From contig NZ_LKKK01000002.1 in NCBI RefSeq assembly GCF_001446935.1, forward strand, positions 930,001 through 994,000: a DNA stretch of 64,000 nucleotides. Reading direction: 5' to 3'. Both the position numbers and the translations under genes were made by a program. Source of the DNA: Pseudomonas sp. TTU2014-080ASC. Lineage in GTDB: Bacteria; Pseudomonadota; Gammaproteobacteria; Pseudomonadales; Pseudomonadaceae. The notes beneath the pieces were generated by a model, which did no database searches, was not told the origin of the DNA, and was given only the letters and a program-made list of their open reading frames with translations. Position 1 is the first letter of the stretch; each line of letters opens with the position of its first letter. Below are positions 1-9,947 of this stretch, one piece after another.

Positions 1-287
1 GTATCGGTCAGCTGTATCAGGTTGCCAAGCTGAATGCCGATTTCTTCCGAGTAGGGGCGTAATTGCAGCTGCTTCCACTGTTTCAGTGCCGTGCGGATTT
101 CTTCATAGCGCCTGGCTTGGCCGGTGGCCAGATAGGCCGCTTCAAGGCCGAGAGTGTCGTACTTGTTCTCGGCGATGTTCTCTTCGTGGGTGGCCGCTTC
201 ATGTGCCGACAGGGCAGCCTTGTGCGCGTGGTCAAGGTCGTCTTGCAGTTGTGTGATCACGCTGTTGAGCAGGTCTGCTTTGTTCAT
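1..287 (-). CDS. GreA/GreB-like family protein, N-terminal part (partial)
   Basis: Minus-strand reading frame opening at an ATG at 287 and running off the left edge, so only the first 95 or so residues are seen. It starts MNKADLLNSVITQLQDD and continues with an acidic helical stretch containing ATHEENIAENKYDTLGLEA. From memory, small Pseudomonas proteins of this type are annotated as GreA/GreB-family transcription elongation factors, and the charged segment resembles the Gre coiled coil. The C-terminal FKBP-like domain that would settle the family lies outside the window, so the product name is tentative although the gene is clearly real. It lies 18 bases downstream of the YccS-type gene and may be co-transcribed with it. 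Confidence 0.6.
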   Translation of the reverse strand, partial: MNKADLLNSVITQLQDDLDHAHKAALSAHEAATHEENIAENKYDTLGLEAAYLATGQARRYEEIRTALKQWKQLQLRPYSEEIGIQLGNLIQLTD

Positions 288-305
288 GGTGTGTGGCTGG
301 CTGCC

Positions 306-2492
306 TTAGGTGCTGGTTGCATCGTCATGGGCTTTGAGCAAATGAGCGGCAAGCGTACGCAATGGGGCTAGCTGACGGCAAATCAACGCCAGTTGGGTTT
401 GCAGCAGGCGCTGACTGTCGTCGGCTTCATCTGCGATTTGCTCAAGCTGATTGGCCAATTGTTGTTCTTCGTCACTATGCACCGCAATGGCGTGACCGTC
501 GAACAGGCCCCCAGCAATTTCATCGAGGCTGTCAGCAATTCGGCTGGCGCTGGCCAGCAGGTCTTGATGAGCTTCGCTCAGGTTGGTTTCACCGCGATGC
601 GCGCCTAAGCCAGACAGATAGCTGAGCAGCGTGTGCGACACCAGTAGAAAACGGAAGCCGAGATCAGCGTCTTTACGGAAGTGGCCCGGCTCTTTGAGCA
701 TGTTGCCCAGGGTGGTGGATAAGGTGGCATCGGCGTTGTGAGCATTGCGCCGGGCCACACGGTAGATCAGGTCGTCACGCTTGCCGTAGGTGTACTGCTC
801 AATGATCTGGTTCAGATAACGGCTGTTGCAGCTCAGGGTATTGGCCAGCAGTTGGTTCAGGCGGCGGCCCTGCCAGTCCGGAAGGATGACCATGACGGCT
901 ATAACGGCGATCAGGCTGCCGATCAGGGTGTCGACCAGACGCGGTATCAGAACGTCATAGCCTGCACCTGTCTGGTTGAAGCAGAACAGAACCAGCAGGG
1001 TGATCGAGGCTGTTGCCAGTGTGTAGCGGGTGCCGCGCAGAGCAAAGAAACCCACTCCGGCCAATACGGCAAAGGCGGCCTGTATAAGGGTGTTGGGCAC
1101 CAGATCAAACATCGCCCAGCCCAGAATCAGACCCAGAACGGTACCGCCCACGCGTTGGAACAGTTTGAGGCGGGTAGCACCATAGTTGGGCTGGCAGACA
1201 AACAGTGTGGTCAGCAGAATCCAGTAGCCCTGGCTCTGATCAATGAACTGCACCACGCCATAGCCGACGGCCAGAGCAATCGACAGACGTAGAGCATGGC
1301 GGAATATCAGTGAAGTCGGCGTCAGCTGTGAGCGCAATTGCCTGATGACCTCTTTGGCCGATTGCGGTTCACGGTCGTAGAGGCTGCTGTCCTGTTCCTC
1401 TGCCAGCGCATCAGGGTTGCTGGCGTTACTTAGCAGCATGTTGACCTTGTGCATGTTGCTGGCCAGAGCACTGAGCGAGCGCAGCAAGTGGCGCCAAGCG
1501 GGGTTGCTCTGCCGACGTAAGTGCTCGCAGGCGTCATTCAGATCATTGAGTGCCTGATGGCTCAACTCCTGATGGGCGAAAGGCTGGTGGGTTTCGATGG
1601 CTTGGGCGAGACGCTGACAGTCGTCACCGTGCAGGTTAAGCAGTCGCTGGCAGCGAAACAGCACATCACTGTGATAGAACGCCTCGGCCAGCTCGTTGTA
1701 AGGGTAGTGGGACGAACTGGCGCGTTCGTGAATGTCCTGAGCCAGGAAGTAGAGTTTCAGATAGCGGCTTACGGCCGGATTGGCGCGTGAATTACCGACG
1801 CGATGCAGGATTACGTCTTTGGCGTTGTTCAGCGCCGCAACCACGCGACCGTTCTGTTGGGCCAGGGCCAGCCGGCGCTCCTCGATATTGAGTCCGCGCA
1901 CAGGCTCGAACAGCGCAGCTTTGAGTTTCAGATATCGGCCCAATTCACGAAACAGCCGGGCCAGACTCTGTTGCACCGGCTGATTGCTGAACAGCCAGTT
2001 CCACAGCACAGACAGGGCGCCGTACCAAGCCGCGCCAGCGACAAGAATCAGCGGTTGATGCCAGATGTCAGCATTCTCACCCTGCACCTCCATCACCAGC
2101 ATGCTGTACACCGACAAAATCAGCGTGCCCCAGCCCATACTGGCAAAGCGTTCGCCCAGAGAGCCCAGCATGGTCAGAGCAAACGTCGAAATGGCCAGTG
2201 AAATTACGAATAGCCATGGATAAGGGAACAGCAGCTCGACCGCATAGGTGGCCAGGGTAAAGCATGTCAGTGTGACCAGTACGGCCAGCAGCCGGCCTTT
2301 CCAGCTGTCGCCGCTTTCTGCCAGCGCACAGGCAATTACGCCGAGAAATAATGGAATTAGGGCGTCTACCCAGTTACGCGTGACGCATAGCAACATAATG
2401 CTGCCCAGGGCGATAAACACCCTGAAGCTGTAGCTGAATTTATCGCTGGCCCAAAGGCGTTGCAGAGACTGACTGAGAGGATTGGACGGCAT
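306..2492 (-). CDS. YccS/YhfK (FUSC) family inner-membrane protein, putative transporter
   Basis: 728 residues from an ATG at 2492. Two hydrophobic blocks (about residues 20-150 and 390-540) flank a soluble helical middle region and are followed by a charged cytoplasmic tail. The second block has the FUSC-family pattern, YWILLTTLFVCQPNYGATR followed by a glycine-rich R-x-x-GT-x-x-G stretch. The duplicated membrane architecture and length fit the YccS family, an uncharacterised relative of fusaric-acid and aromatic-acid efflux proteins. The substrate is unknown. The family assignment is firm and a transport role is inferred from the family only. Confidence 0.85.
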   Translation of the reverse strand: MPSNPLSQSLQRLWASDKFSYSFRVFIALGSIMLLCVTRNWVDALIPLFLGVIACALAESGDSWKGRLLAVLVTLTCFTLATYAVELLFPYPWLFVISLAISTFALTMLGSLGERFASMGWGTLILSVYSMLVMEVQGENADIWHQPLILVAGAAWYGALSVLWNWLFSNQPVQQSLARLFRELGRYLKLKAALFEPVRGLNIEERRLALAQQNGRVVAALNNAKDVILHRVGNSRANPAVSRYLKLYFLAQDIHERASSSHYPYNELAEAFYHSDVLFRCQRLLNLHGDDCQRLAQAIETHQPFAHQELSHQALNDLNDACEHLRRQSNPAWRHLLRSLSALASNMHKVNMLLSNASNPDALAEEQDSSLYDREPQSAKEVIRQLRSQLTPTSLIFRHALRLSIALAVGYGVVQFIDQSQGYWILLTTLFVCQPNYGATRLKLFQRVGGTVLGLILGWAMFDLVPNTLIQAAFAVLAGVGFFALRGTRYTLATASITLLVLFCFNQTGAGYDVLIPRLVDTLIGSLIAVIAVMVILPDWQGRRLNQLLANTLSCNSRYLNQIIEQYTYGKRDDLIYRVARRNAHNADATLSTTLGNMLKEPGHFRKDADLGFRFLLVSHTLLSYLSGLGAHRGETNLSEAHQDLLASASRIADSLDEIAGGLFDGHAIAVHSDEEQQLANQLEQIADEADDSQRLLQTQLALICRQLAPLRTLAAHLLKAHDDATST

Positions 2493-2616
2493 GGCCCGGT
2501 ACTGCTGGGAAGGGGAGTATTAGCCTAATCGAGATTGGCCAGACTGTGCAGTCACGCCCAGCTGTTTATCCTTGATATTTCAGCCTTTTTTGTGGCTCTT
2601 CAGTGCAATCTGTGCG

Positions 2617-3801
2617 TTAAACGAACTGGGCGGCGGCATACGCTGATGCCCAGGCCCACTGGAAGTTGAATCCACCCAGATGGCCGGTCACATCCAGCAC
2701 TTCACCGATGAAATACAGGCCGGGTGATTTCAGCGACTCCATGGTCTTCGACGACACCTCGCGGGTGTCGACTCCACCCAGTGTGACTTCTGCGGTACGG
2801 TAGCCCTCCGTGCCAGCAGGAATCAGTTGCCAGTCTTCCAGCTGACTGGCGATGACTTTGAGCTCAGCCGGTGTGTACTGCTTCATCGGCTTTGAGGTAA
2901 ACCAGCTCTCAGCCAGCAGGTTGGCCATCTTTTTGGTGAACAGCTCCGCCAGCAGGGTTTTCAGCTCGCTGTTGGGGCGTTCGCGTTGCTGGTCGCCTAG
3001 CCACTGCGGCAGGTCGATATGTGGCAGCAGGTTGATGCTGATGCTGTCCCCTGGCTGCCAGAAGGACGAAATCTGCAATATCGCCGGGCCGGACAGTCCC
3101 CGATGGGTAAACAGAATGTTCTCGCGGAAGCTCTGGCCATTGCAGCTGACCAGGCAATCCTCAACGCTGGTTCCGGACAGTTCTGTACACAAGGCTTTCA
3201 GTTGTGGATCGGTAATGGTGAACGGCACCAGCCCGGCTCTTGTGGGCAGCACGTTATGGCCGAACTGTTTGGCAACCTGAAAGCCAAACCCGCTTGCGCC
3301 CAGTGTCGGAATCGATAAGCCGCCGGTGGCGATCACCAGCGACTCGCATTGAATCGGCCCAGCGCTGCTTTGCAGCAGATAGCCGTGCTCATGTTTCTCG
3401 ATTGAGTCGATGCGGGTGTCCATGCACAGTTCGGCTCCGGCCTGTGCGCATTCATCCAGTAGCAGGTTGAGGATGTCACTGGATTTGTTATCGCAGAACA
3501 GCTGGCCGAGCTTTTTCTCGTGATAGGGCACACCGTGTTTGGCCACTAACGCAATAAAGTCCCACTGGGTATAGCGCGCCAGCGCTGACTTGCAGAAGTG
3601 TGGGTTCTGCGAAAGGAAATTAGCCGGCTCGCAGTACATATTGGTGAAGTTGCAGCGGCCACCGCCGGACATGAGGATTTTTTTGCCCGGTTTGTTGGCG
3701 TGATCCAGTACCAGTACCTCGCGCCCCCGCGCTGCTGCTGTCAGTGCGCACATAAGCCCGGCCGCACCGGCACCGATAATGACAACCTGGATCTTGCGCA
3801 C
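2617..3801 (-). CDS. NAD(P)/FAD-dependent oxidoreductase, HI0933/YhiN (BaiN) family
   Basis: 394 residues. It opens with a dinucleotide-binding motif GAGAAGL (residues 10-16) and has the family signature GKKILMSGGGRCNFTN (about 39-54). The C-terminus has the FAD-contacting GEVLDVTGHLGGFNFQWA pattern. These define the HI0933/BaiN flavoproteins, whose physiological substrate in Pseudomonas is not known. I take the GTG at 3801 as start because the flavin motif follows at the normal distance and a GAGGA-type ribosome site lies just upstream. It is 124 bases downstream of the YccS gene start and probably has its own promoter. Confidence 0.88.
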   Translation of the reverse strand: MRKIQVVIIGAGAAGLMCALTAAARGREVLVLDHANKPGKKILMSGGGRCNFTNMYCEPANFLSQNPHFCKSALARYTQWDFIALVAKHGVPYHEKKLGQLFCDNKSSDILNLLLDECAQAGAELCMDTRIDSIEKHEHGYLLQSSAGPIQCESLVIATGGLSIPTLGASGFGFQVAKQFGHNVLPTRAGLVPFTITDPQLKALCTELSGTSVEDCLVSCNGQSFRENILFTHRGLSGPAILQISSFWQPGDSISINLLPHIDLPQWLGDQQRERPNSELKTLLAELFTKKMANLLAESWFTSKPMKQYTPAELKVIASQLEDWQLIPAGTEGYRTAEVTLGGVDTREVSSKTMESLKSPGLYFIGEVLDVTGHLGGFNFQWAWASAYAAAQFV

Positions 3802-3940
3802 AACAACGTCCTCAAAATACGCACCGCAGGCAGTAGCGACGCGAACGGCGCGCAGTTTAACTGATGCGCTGGTGGGAGTGTGTGGCGGACACTAGATCAG
3901 CTAGTCTTAGGCATCCTGAGCTGGCGTTGAGGCGGTCCTG

Positions 3941-4678
3941 ATGTCTGTGCCACGTATCTTCCAGTTGTGCCTAATCATGATGTTGGCGTGGCCGGTATAT
4001 GCCCAGCAGGAACTGCGACTGGTGGCCAATACCTGGCCACCCTTCAACGATCAGAGCTTGCCATCCAGTGGTGTTGCCACCGACCTTGTGACCACCGCCT
4101 TGAGCTATGCAGGCTATAAAACCAGTTACACCGAAGTGCCCTGGGCCCGAGCGGTGCGAGGCTTACAGCGGGGGCAGTACGACATTCTGATTAATGCCTG
4201 GTACGCCGCAGAACGTGCAAGTTACGGTTTTTACTCCAATCCCTACCTGATTAATCGCATTCGTTTCGTTAAACGGCGTGATAGCGATATTCAGTACAGC
4301 CGTCTGGTGGACCTGTATCCGTATACGGTTGCTACTGTACGGGGATACGCCTACGAGCCGGAGTTTGATGTCGATCCGAAGATAAACCGGGTTGGCGTGT
4401 TGAGTTTTGAAGTGGCGGCGCGAATGCTGCACGCCGGGCGTGTTCAGCTGGCGGTTGAAGACACTTTGGTTGCACGCTATCACCTCAGTCGTATGCTCAC
4501 CGAGATCAATGACTCGCTGGAGTTTTTACCCACACCCCTGAGCGAAAATGGCCTGCATATTCTGGTCAGCTTGCAGCACCCCCAGCACCGGGAGATCGCG
4601 CAGAAGTTTGATGAGGCCATCTTGGCGATGAAGGCAGATGGTAACTACGCAGAGATCTTTAAGCGGCACGGTTTTTAG
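3941..4678 (+). CDS. Periplasmic substrate-binding protein, SBP_bac_3 type (amino-acid-binding-like)
   Basis: 245 residues from an ATG at 3941. Residues 1-21 form a clear Sec signal peptide ending VYA, with mature QQELRLVANTWPPF typical of solute-binding domains of the GlnH/HisJ class. The aromatic WPPF and later LSENGLHI pattern fit stand-alone relatives found widely in Pseudomonas. No ABC permease or ATPase is adjacent, and no sensor domain is fused, so it may act as an orphan binding protein or feed a distant transporter. The ligand cannot be read from sequence. It is divergent from the BaiN-type flavoprotein, with 139 bases between them. Confidence 0.82.
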   Translation: MSVPRIFQLCLIMMLAWPVYAQQELRLVANTWPPFNDQSLPSSGVATDLVTTALSYAGYKTSYTEVPWARAVRGLQRGQYDILINAWYAAERASYGFYSNPYLINRIRFVKRRDSDIQYSRLVDLYPYTVATVRGYAYEPEFDVDPKINRVGVLSFEVAARMLHAGRVQLAVEDTLVARYHLSRMLTEINDSLEFLPTPLSENGLHILVSLQHPQHREIAQKFDEAILAMKADGNYAEIFKRHGF

Positions 4679-4834
4679 GTTCGTATGAAAAGTGCCAGCG
4701 CGTGATGGTGCTTGGTTAAAAAACAGTCCGGAGTTCTCAGCGTAAACCCAAATGCGAGCCCAGCCTGTACCTCACCGTTTTTTTGCTTTGCCTGATCTTT
4801 GCACGAGACTTTTCGCACAGCGCCTGGGGCAGCA

Positions 4835-6097
4835 TCAGACCCAGTAATTACAACCACGCCCTTGTTTCTTCGCCTCGTATAGCGAGCGGTCGGCTTGATG
4901 CAGCAGGGTTTCCAGATCACCCGGTTCGCCATAATGAATGCCAGCACTAAATGACAGTGGCGGAGCACCCGCGGCGTACTGAGTGGACTGGCACTGCTTA
5001 CGCAGACGGTCCAGGCTAGCGCTCAAGGTGGGAGCATCCTGCGGGCTGATCATGGCGAACTCTTCGCCGCCCAGCCGGCCCAGCAAAGCTTCCGGGAAGG
5101 CGTCGCTGAATGCCCGGCTAAAGGCAACCAGCGCTGCATCTCCACTGGCATGTCCGCACTCGTCGTTGATGCGTTTGAAGTGGTCCAGATCAATCATCAC
5201 CGTGCTCAGGTTGTCAGCGTTCTCCTGTGCTCGATGCAGCAGTTGGTTGGCTTGTTCGTAGAAGGCCCGGCGGTTATTGAGTCCGGTGAGCGCATCGAAC
5301 TGTGCGGCTTGCCGCAGCGCTCGGACCATGTCGCGTCGTTCCAGGGAGGAGATCACCCGGCAGTTCAGCTCTTCCGGGCAGAAGGGCTTGCGCAAAAAGT
5401 CATCGGCGCCGTGTTTGATGAATTTGGCGCTCAGCGAGCCTTTGGCATCGGCAGACAGGCCGATGATGATCAGCTCATGACGCTTCATCTTCTGACGCAG
5501 CATTTTGACCAGATCAAAACCGCAGATCCCCGGCATACGGTGATCCACCAGAAACAGATCAATGTCTGGCTGGCTTTTAAGAGTGCGCAGCGCATCTTCG
5601 CCATCCACCGCATCAATGATCTGGTAGCGGTGGGGAGTAAGAATGTGGCGGATATAGTTGCGTGCCGCTTCCGAGTCTTCGGCCACTAAGATCTTCACGG
5701 CGCTGTTGCTTTCCAGGCGGTGCAGCAGGCGGAAGGCATATTCGTAGGCGTACTGACTTTCCTTGAGTACGTAATCGACCACGCCTTTGAGCAGCAGCTG
5801 ATCGCGGCGCTCTTCGTTGTAGCTGCCGGTCAGTACGATGCAGGGCAGCGCAAAGCCCAGAACCAGATCGACGATCTCTCCGTTTGGTGCGTCCGGCAGA
5901 TTGAGGTCGACAATTGCGGCAAAGAACAGTCCGGCAGAGGTTTCCAGCATGACCTGAGCCTCGGCCAGGGAGGCGCAGAAAACCGGTTGGAAGTCGGGTT
6001 CGTTGCGGAACAGGCGTTCGAGAATTTTCAGCACCATTGGGCTGTCTTCGATTACCAATATGTTGCGCTGGGACTTGCTCTGTATGGCTGACTGCAT
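4835..6097 (-). CDS. Diguanylate cyclase with two receiver domains (PleD-like)
   Basis: 420 residues with two CheY-like receivers followed by a GGDEF domain. Receiver 1 (about 15-125) has the ED pair, a DLNLP aspartate and the VLK lysine. Receiver 2 (about 135-255) has ED, VDHRMPG and RKPF. The cyclase domain carries DLDHFKRINDECGH and the active-site GGEEF, so c-di-GMP synthesis is expected. The residues five positions before GGEEF are FPEA rather than RxxD, so the product-inhibition I-site is missing. The frame is open to a TTG at 6142, but the ATG at 6097 places receiver 1 at the usual distance. No sensor kinase is adjacent. Confidence 0.9.
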   Translation of the reverse strand: MQSAIQSKSQRNILVIEDSPMVLKILERLFRNEPDFQPVFCASLAEAQVMLETSAGLFFAAIVDLNLPDAPNGEIVDLVLGFALPCIVLTGSYNEERRDQLLLKGVVDYVLKESQYAYEYAFRLLHRLESNSAVKILVAEDSEAARNYIRHILTPHRYQIIDAVDGEDALRTLKSQPDIDLFLVDHRMPGICGFDLVKMLRQKMKRHELIIIGLSADAKGSLSAKFIKHGADDFLRKPFCPEELNCRVISSLERRDMVRALRQAAQFDALTGLNNRRAFYEQANQLLHRAQENADNLSTVMIDLDHFKRINDECGHASGDAALVAFSRAFSDAFPEALLGRLGGEEFAMISPQDAPTLSASLDRLRKQCQSTQYAAGAPPLSFSAGIHYGEPGDLETLLHQADRSLYEAKKQGRGCNYWV

Positions 6098-6154
6098 CAG
6101 TACTACTGTCCAGGTTGCTGTGGAGCCTGGATGGGGCTCCAAGCTCTGAAACTA

Positions 6155-7534
6155 TTAGAGGCTGCGTACGCGCAGTGAGCGGCCTTTAATCTTGCCGTTG
6201 CTCAGGCGTGTCAGGGCTTGCTGGGCAACACTGCGCTCAACGGCCACATAAGCCTGGTAATCGAAGAGGGCGATCTTGCCGACCTGAGTACCGGCAATTC
6301 CGGCATCTCCGGTCAAGGCACCGAGGATATCGCCCGGACGCAACTTATCTTTACGTCCGGCAGCGATGCACAGGGTAATCATCGGCGGGCGCAGCGGTTC
6401 GTCACTGCGGCTTTTCAGGCTGCTCAGCGGGTGCCAGACCAGTGGAGCGTTTTGCAGGCTTTCGATGGCTTGAGCGCGATGGGCTTCAGCTGGCGCAACC
6501 AGGCTGGCGGCAAGCCCTTTCTCTCCGGCACGACCAGTACGGCCGATTCGGTGAATGTGGATTTCCGGATCACGGGCCAGCTCGACGTTGATCACCATGT
6601 CCAGCGCTTCGATGTCCAGACCGCGAGCTGCGACGTCGGTGGCAACGAGTACAGACAGGCTGCGGTTGGCGAACATCGCCAGAACCTGATCCCGCTCCCG
6701 CTGCTCCATATCGCCGTGCAGGGCGGCGGCAGAAATACTGTATTTCTCCAGATGTTCAACCACGTCTTGACACTGCTGTTTGGTAAAGCAGAAGGCGACG
6801 CAGGATTGCGGGCGGAAACTTAGCAGCAGTTTCAGAGTGGCTTCCAAGCGCTGCTCAGGGCTGATCTCGTAGAAGCGCTGTTCGATCTGGCTGTCGTCAT
6901 GCAACGCTTCGACTTTCACCTGCTGCGGTGAGCGCATAAAGGTCGAGGCCAGTTGCTTAATACCGTCCGGGTAGGTGGCGGAGAACAGCAGAGTTTGGCG
7001 GCGCTTGGGCGTCTGGCCAATGATGTCGGCAATGCTGTCGTAGAAACCCATGTCGAGCATGCGGTCAGCTTCATCGAGCACCAGCGTATTCAACCCGTCC
7101 AGTTTCAGCGTGCCTTTGCTCAGGTGCTGCTGCACGCGGCCCGGCGTGCCAACAATGATCTGCGCGCCATGCTCAAGCGAGCCGATTTGCGGGCCAAACG
7201 GCACGCCGCCGCACAGCGTCAGCACTTTGATGTTATCCGCCGCGCGGGCCAAGCGGCGCAGCTCTTTAGCCACTTGGTCGGCCAGCTCGCGTGTCGGGCA
7301 AAGTACCAGTGCCTGACAGCCGAAATAGCGCGGGTTGAGCGGGTTAAGCAGGCCGATGCCAAAGGCGGCGGTTTTGCCGCTGCCGGTTTTTGCCTGGGCA
7401 ATCAGGTCCGCACCCTTGAGAATGACTGGCAGGCTCTGCGCCTGGATCGGCGTCATCTCGCTGTAACCAATTGATTCGAGGTTGGCCAGCATGGCGGGGG
7501 AAAGCGGAAGTGAAGCGAAGGCGGAACTGGTCAC
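6155..7534 (-). CDS. dbpA: ATP-dependent RNA helicase DbpA
   Basis: 459 residues from a GTG at 7534. Helicase motifs in order are a Q-motif region EMTPIQAQS, Walker A AKTGSGKT, LDEADRMLDMGF, SAT, and HRIGRTGRAG. The last 75 or so residues form the DbpA-type RNA-recognition domain (GDILGALTGDAGIAGTQVGKI), which binds hairpin 92 of 23S rRNA in the family, so the protein acts in large-subunit maturation. The frame is also open to a TTG at 7555. I prefer GTG 7534 because MTSSAFASLPLSP matches the usual family N-terminus. It lies 58 bases upstream of the cyclase gene and 65 bases after priA in the same direction. Confidence 0.93.
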   Translation of the reverse strand: MTSSAFASLPLSPAMLANLESIGYSEMTPIQAQSLPVILKGADLIAQAKTGSGKTAAFGIGLLNPLNPRYFGCQALVLCPTRELADQVAKELRRLARAADNIKVLTLCGGVPFGPQIGSLEHGAQIIVGTPGRVQQHLSKGTLKLDGLNTLVLDEADRMLDMGFYDSIADIIGQTPKRRQTLLFSATYPDGIKQLASTFMRSPQQVKVEALHDDSQIEQRFYEISPEQRLEATLKLLLSFRPQSCVAFCFTKQQCQDVVEHLEKYSISAAALHGDMEQRERDQVLAMFANRSLSVLVATDVAARGLDIEALDMVINVELARDPEIHIHRIGRTGRAGEKGLAASLVAPAEAHRAQAIESLQNAPLVWHPLSSLKSRSDEPLRPPMITLCIAAGRKDKLRPGDILGALTGDAGIAGTQVGKIALFDYQAYVAVERSVAQQALTRLSNGKIKGRSLRVRSL

Positions 7535-7598
7535 GGTGCAGGCCTGATTAAGCAAATAGGTGCGTAGTGTAACAGGCCGCGTGTGGCGCGGCCTGTCA

Positions 7599-9818
7599 TC
7601 AGAACAGGTCGATCGGGTCTACGTCCAGCGACCAGCGCACCGCGCGCCCAGCTGGCATCTGCTCCAGAACCGGCATCCAGTGATGCAGCAGGCGATGCAG
7701 TCCTGCACGGGCGTTGCCTTGCAGCAGCAGTTGCGCGCGGAAGCGTCCGGCGCGGCGCTCCATTGGCGCGGGTACCGGGCCGAGCAGCTCGATGCCACTC
7801 AGGTTCAGTTCACCCAACAGATGCTCGGCTTCGCTGCAGGCCTGATCGAGGAAGTCTTCGGCTTGCCCCGGTTTGTGTGCCTCGGCCCGCAATAGGGCAA
7901 GGTGGCAGAAGGGCGGAAGGCCAGCGGCACGGCGCTCGCTCAGGGCCTGTTCGGCAAAGGCGAAATAACCTTGCTCGGTAAGTTGGACCAGTAGCGGATG
8001 GTCGGCCAGATGGCTTTGGATGACCACCTTGCCCGGCTCGTCTGCGCGACCTGCACGGCCTGCCACCTGTACGATGAGTTGCGCCATGCGCTCGCTGGCG
8101 CGGAAGTCGGCGGAGAACAGGCCGCCGTCTGCATCGAGAATCGCCACCAGCGTCACGCGTGGGAAGTGGTGCCCTTTGGCGAGCATCTGCGTGCCCACCA
8201 GAATGCACGGTTCACCGCGCTGCACTGTCTTGAACAGGTTGTTCATGGCGTCTTTGCGTGAGGTGCTGTCTCGGTCGACCCGTAGCACCGGCACGCCAGG
8301 GAACAGAATCTCCAGCCGTTCTTCGGCGCGCTCTGTACCTGCACCGACCGGGCGCAGATCGACTTTTCCGCAGGTCGGGCAGTTGCTCGGCTGGCGTTCA
8401 ACATGGCCGCAGTGGTGACAGCGCAGTTCACGGGAGCGCTGGTGGACCGTCATCCGTGCATCGCAGCGCGGGCACTCCGAGAACCAGCCGCAGTCGTGGC
8501 ACAGCAGTGTCGGGGCAAAGCCTCGGCGGTTAAGAAACACCAGTACTTGCTGCCCGGCATCCAGCGTCTGGCGGATGGCCTGTTGCAGCGGGCCGGAGAT
8601 CCCGGAATCCAGCGGCAGGCTTTTCACATCCAAACGGATATAGCGCGGCGCCTTGGCACCACCGGCGCGCTGTTGCAGGCGCAGCAGGGCATAGCGGCCA
8701 CTGTGGGCGTTGTGCAGGCTTTCCAGTGACGGCGTCGCCGAGCCCAGCACAATTGGGATGTTCTCTTGATGGGCGCGGACCACGGCCAAATCGCGGGCGT
8801 GATAGCGCAGGCCTTCCTGCTGTTTATAGGAGGCGTCGTGCTCTTCATCAATGATGATTAGGCCGGGACGCTGCATCGGGGTGAATAGTGCCGAGCGCGT
8901 ACCGATAATAATGTCGGCCTCGCCATCCCGTGCGGCGAGCCAGGCGTCTAGGCGATCGCGGTCATTGACGGCTGAGTGCAGCAGGGCAATGCGGGCATTG
9001 AAACGTTGCTCAAAGCGCGCCAGCGTTTGCGGTCCCAGGTTGATCTCCGGGATCAGGACCAGCGCCTGTTTGCCTGCTTCAAGGGTTTCGCGGATCAGTT
9101 GCAGATAGACTTCGGTCTTGCCGCTGCCGGTGACACCAGCCAGCAAAAAGGTTTTAAAGCTGCCAAAGCCGGAGCGGATGGCTTCAGCGGCGGCGCGCTG
9201 TTCGTCGTTGAGGGGCAATTCCGGTTGCGCTAGCCAAGGGCCGTGTCGCTCATGAGCCGCTAGTCGCCGAACTTCGACTTGCACCAGTCCTTTTTCCTTG
9301 AGCAGGTCCAGGCTGTCTTTACTGAGCTGGAGTTTGCTGAGTAACTGGTGAGCGACACCGTGCGGATGCTGGGCAAGGGTTTTCAGGGCATCGCGCTGTC
9401 GTGGGGCGCGGCTCAGGCGCGGATCATCCGCTTTAGCTCCGGGAACAACCGACCAGAAACGCTCCTGACGGGCTTCTGCTGGTTCGCCCTGGCGTAGCAG
9501 CACGGGCAGCGCCCAGCTCAGAGTGTCGCCCAGACTGTGTTGGTAGTACTGGGCTGTCCACAGGCAGAGCTTGAACAATGGTTCTGGAATCGGTGATTTC
9601 GGATCGAGTAATTCCAACGCTGGTTTGAGCTTATCTGCGGGGACGTCGCTCTGGTCTGTAACTTCGATGAGAATGCCGATTACTTCACGGCGTCCAAACG
9701 GCACGCGCAGGCGAGCACCGGGTTGCAGGGCATTGCGCGGTACGCCTGCTGGCGCGAGATAGTCGAACAGCCGGCGCAGGGGCGAGGGCAGGGCGAGGCG
9801 CAGAATGGCGTCGGGCAC
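7599..9818 (-). CDS. priA: Primosomal protein N' (PriA helicase)
   Basis: 739 residues, the usual Pseudomonas length. Domains are an N-terminal DNA 3'-end binding region, a DEAH-like helicase core with Walker A GVTGSGKT and DEEHD, then a zinc-binding insertion with eight cysteines in four CxxC pairs (from CHDCGWF to CPTCG), and a C-terminal helicase lobe. PriA reloads the replisome at stalled forks. The frame extends upstream to 9956, but the GTG at 9818 is preceded by AGGAG at good spacing and gives the normal N-terminus, so I use it. It is divergent from rpmE. Confidence 0.95.
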   Translation of the reverse strand: MPDAILRLALPSPLRRLFDYLAPAGVPRNALQPGARLRVPFGRREVIGILIEVTDQSDVPADKLKPALELLDPKSPIPEPLFKLCLWTAQYYQHSLGDTLSWALPVLLRQGEPAEARQERFWSVVPGAKADDPRLSRAPRQRDALKTLAQHPHGVAHQLLSKLQLSKDSLDLLKEKGLVQVEVRRLAAHERHGPWLAQPELPLNDEQRAAAEAIRSGFGSFKTFLLAGVTGSGKTEVYLQLIRETLEAGKQALVLIPEINLGPQTLARFEQRFNARIALLHSAVNDRDRLDAWLAARDGEADIIIGTRSALFTPMQRPGLIIIDEEHDASYKQQEGLRYHARDLAVVRAHQENIPIVLGSATPSLESLHNAHSGRYALLRLQQRAGGAKAPRYIRLDVKSLPLDSGISGPLQQAIRQTLDAGQQVLVFLNRRGFAPTLLCHDCGWFSECPRCDARMTVHQRSRELRCHHCGHVERQPSNCPTCGKVDLRPVGAGTERAEERLEILFPGVPVLRVDRDSTSRKDAMNNLFKTVQRGEPCILVGTQMLAKGHHFPRVTLVAILDADGGLFSADFRASERMAQLIVQVAGRAGRADEPGKVVIQSHLADHPLLVQLTEQGYFAFAEQALSERRAAGLPPFCHLALLRAEAHKPGQAEDFLDQACSEAEHLLGELNLSGIELLGPVPAPMERRAGRFRAQLLLQGNARAGLHRLLHHWMPVLEQMPAGRAVRWSLDVDPIDLF

Positions 9819-9947
9819 GCGGTAAAACTCCTGAACACGGGGACGACTGGCGCAAAAGCGGGGCTCGGCCCGGCTGGCAGTGCATTGATTGCAGATAATT
9901 CTGGGGATGTTAGCACGAGCCCCACGTCGCCCTGATATCACTGCAGC

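Noticed and set aside
6121..6141. Short inverted repeat TGGAGCC/GGCTCCA between dbpA and the cyclase gene, considered as terminator
   Set aside because: Seven-base arms without any T tract on either strand; too weak to call.
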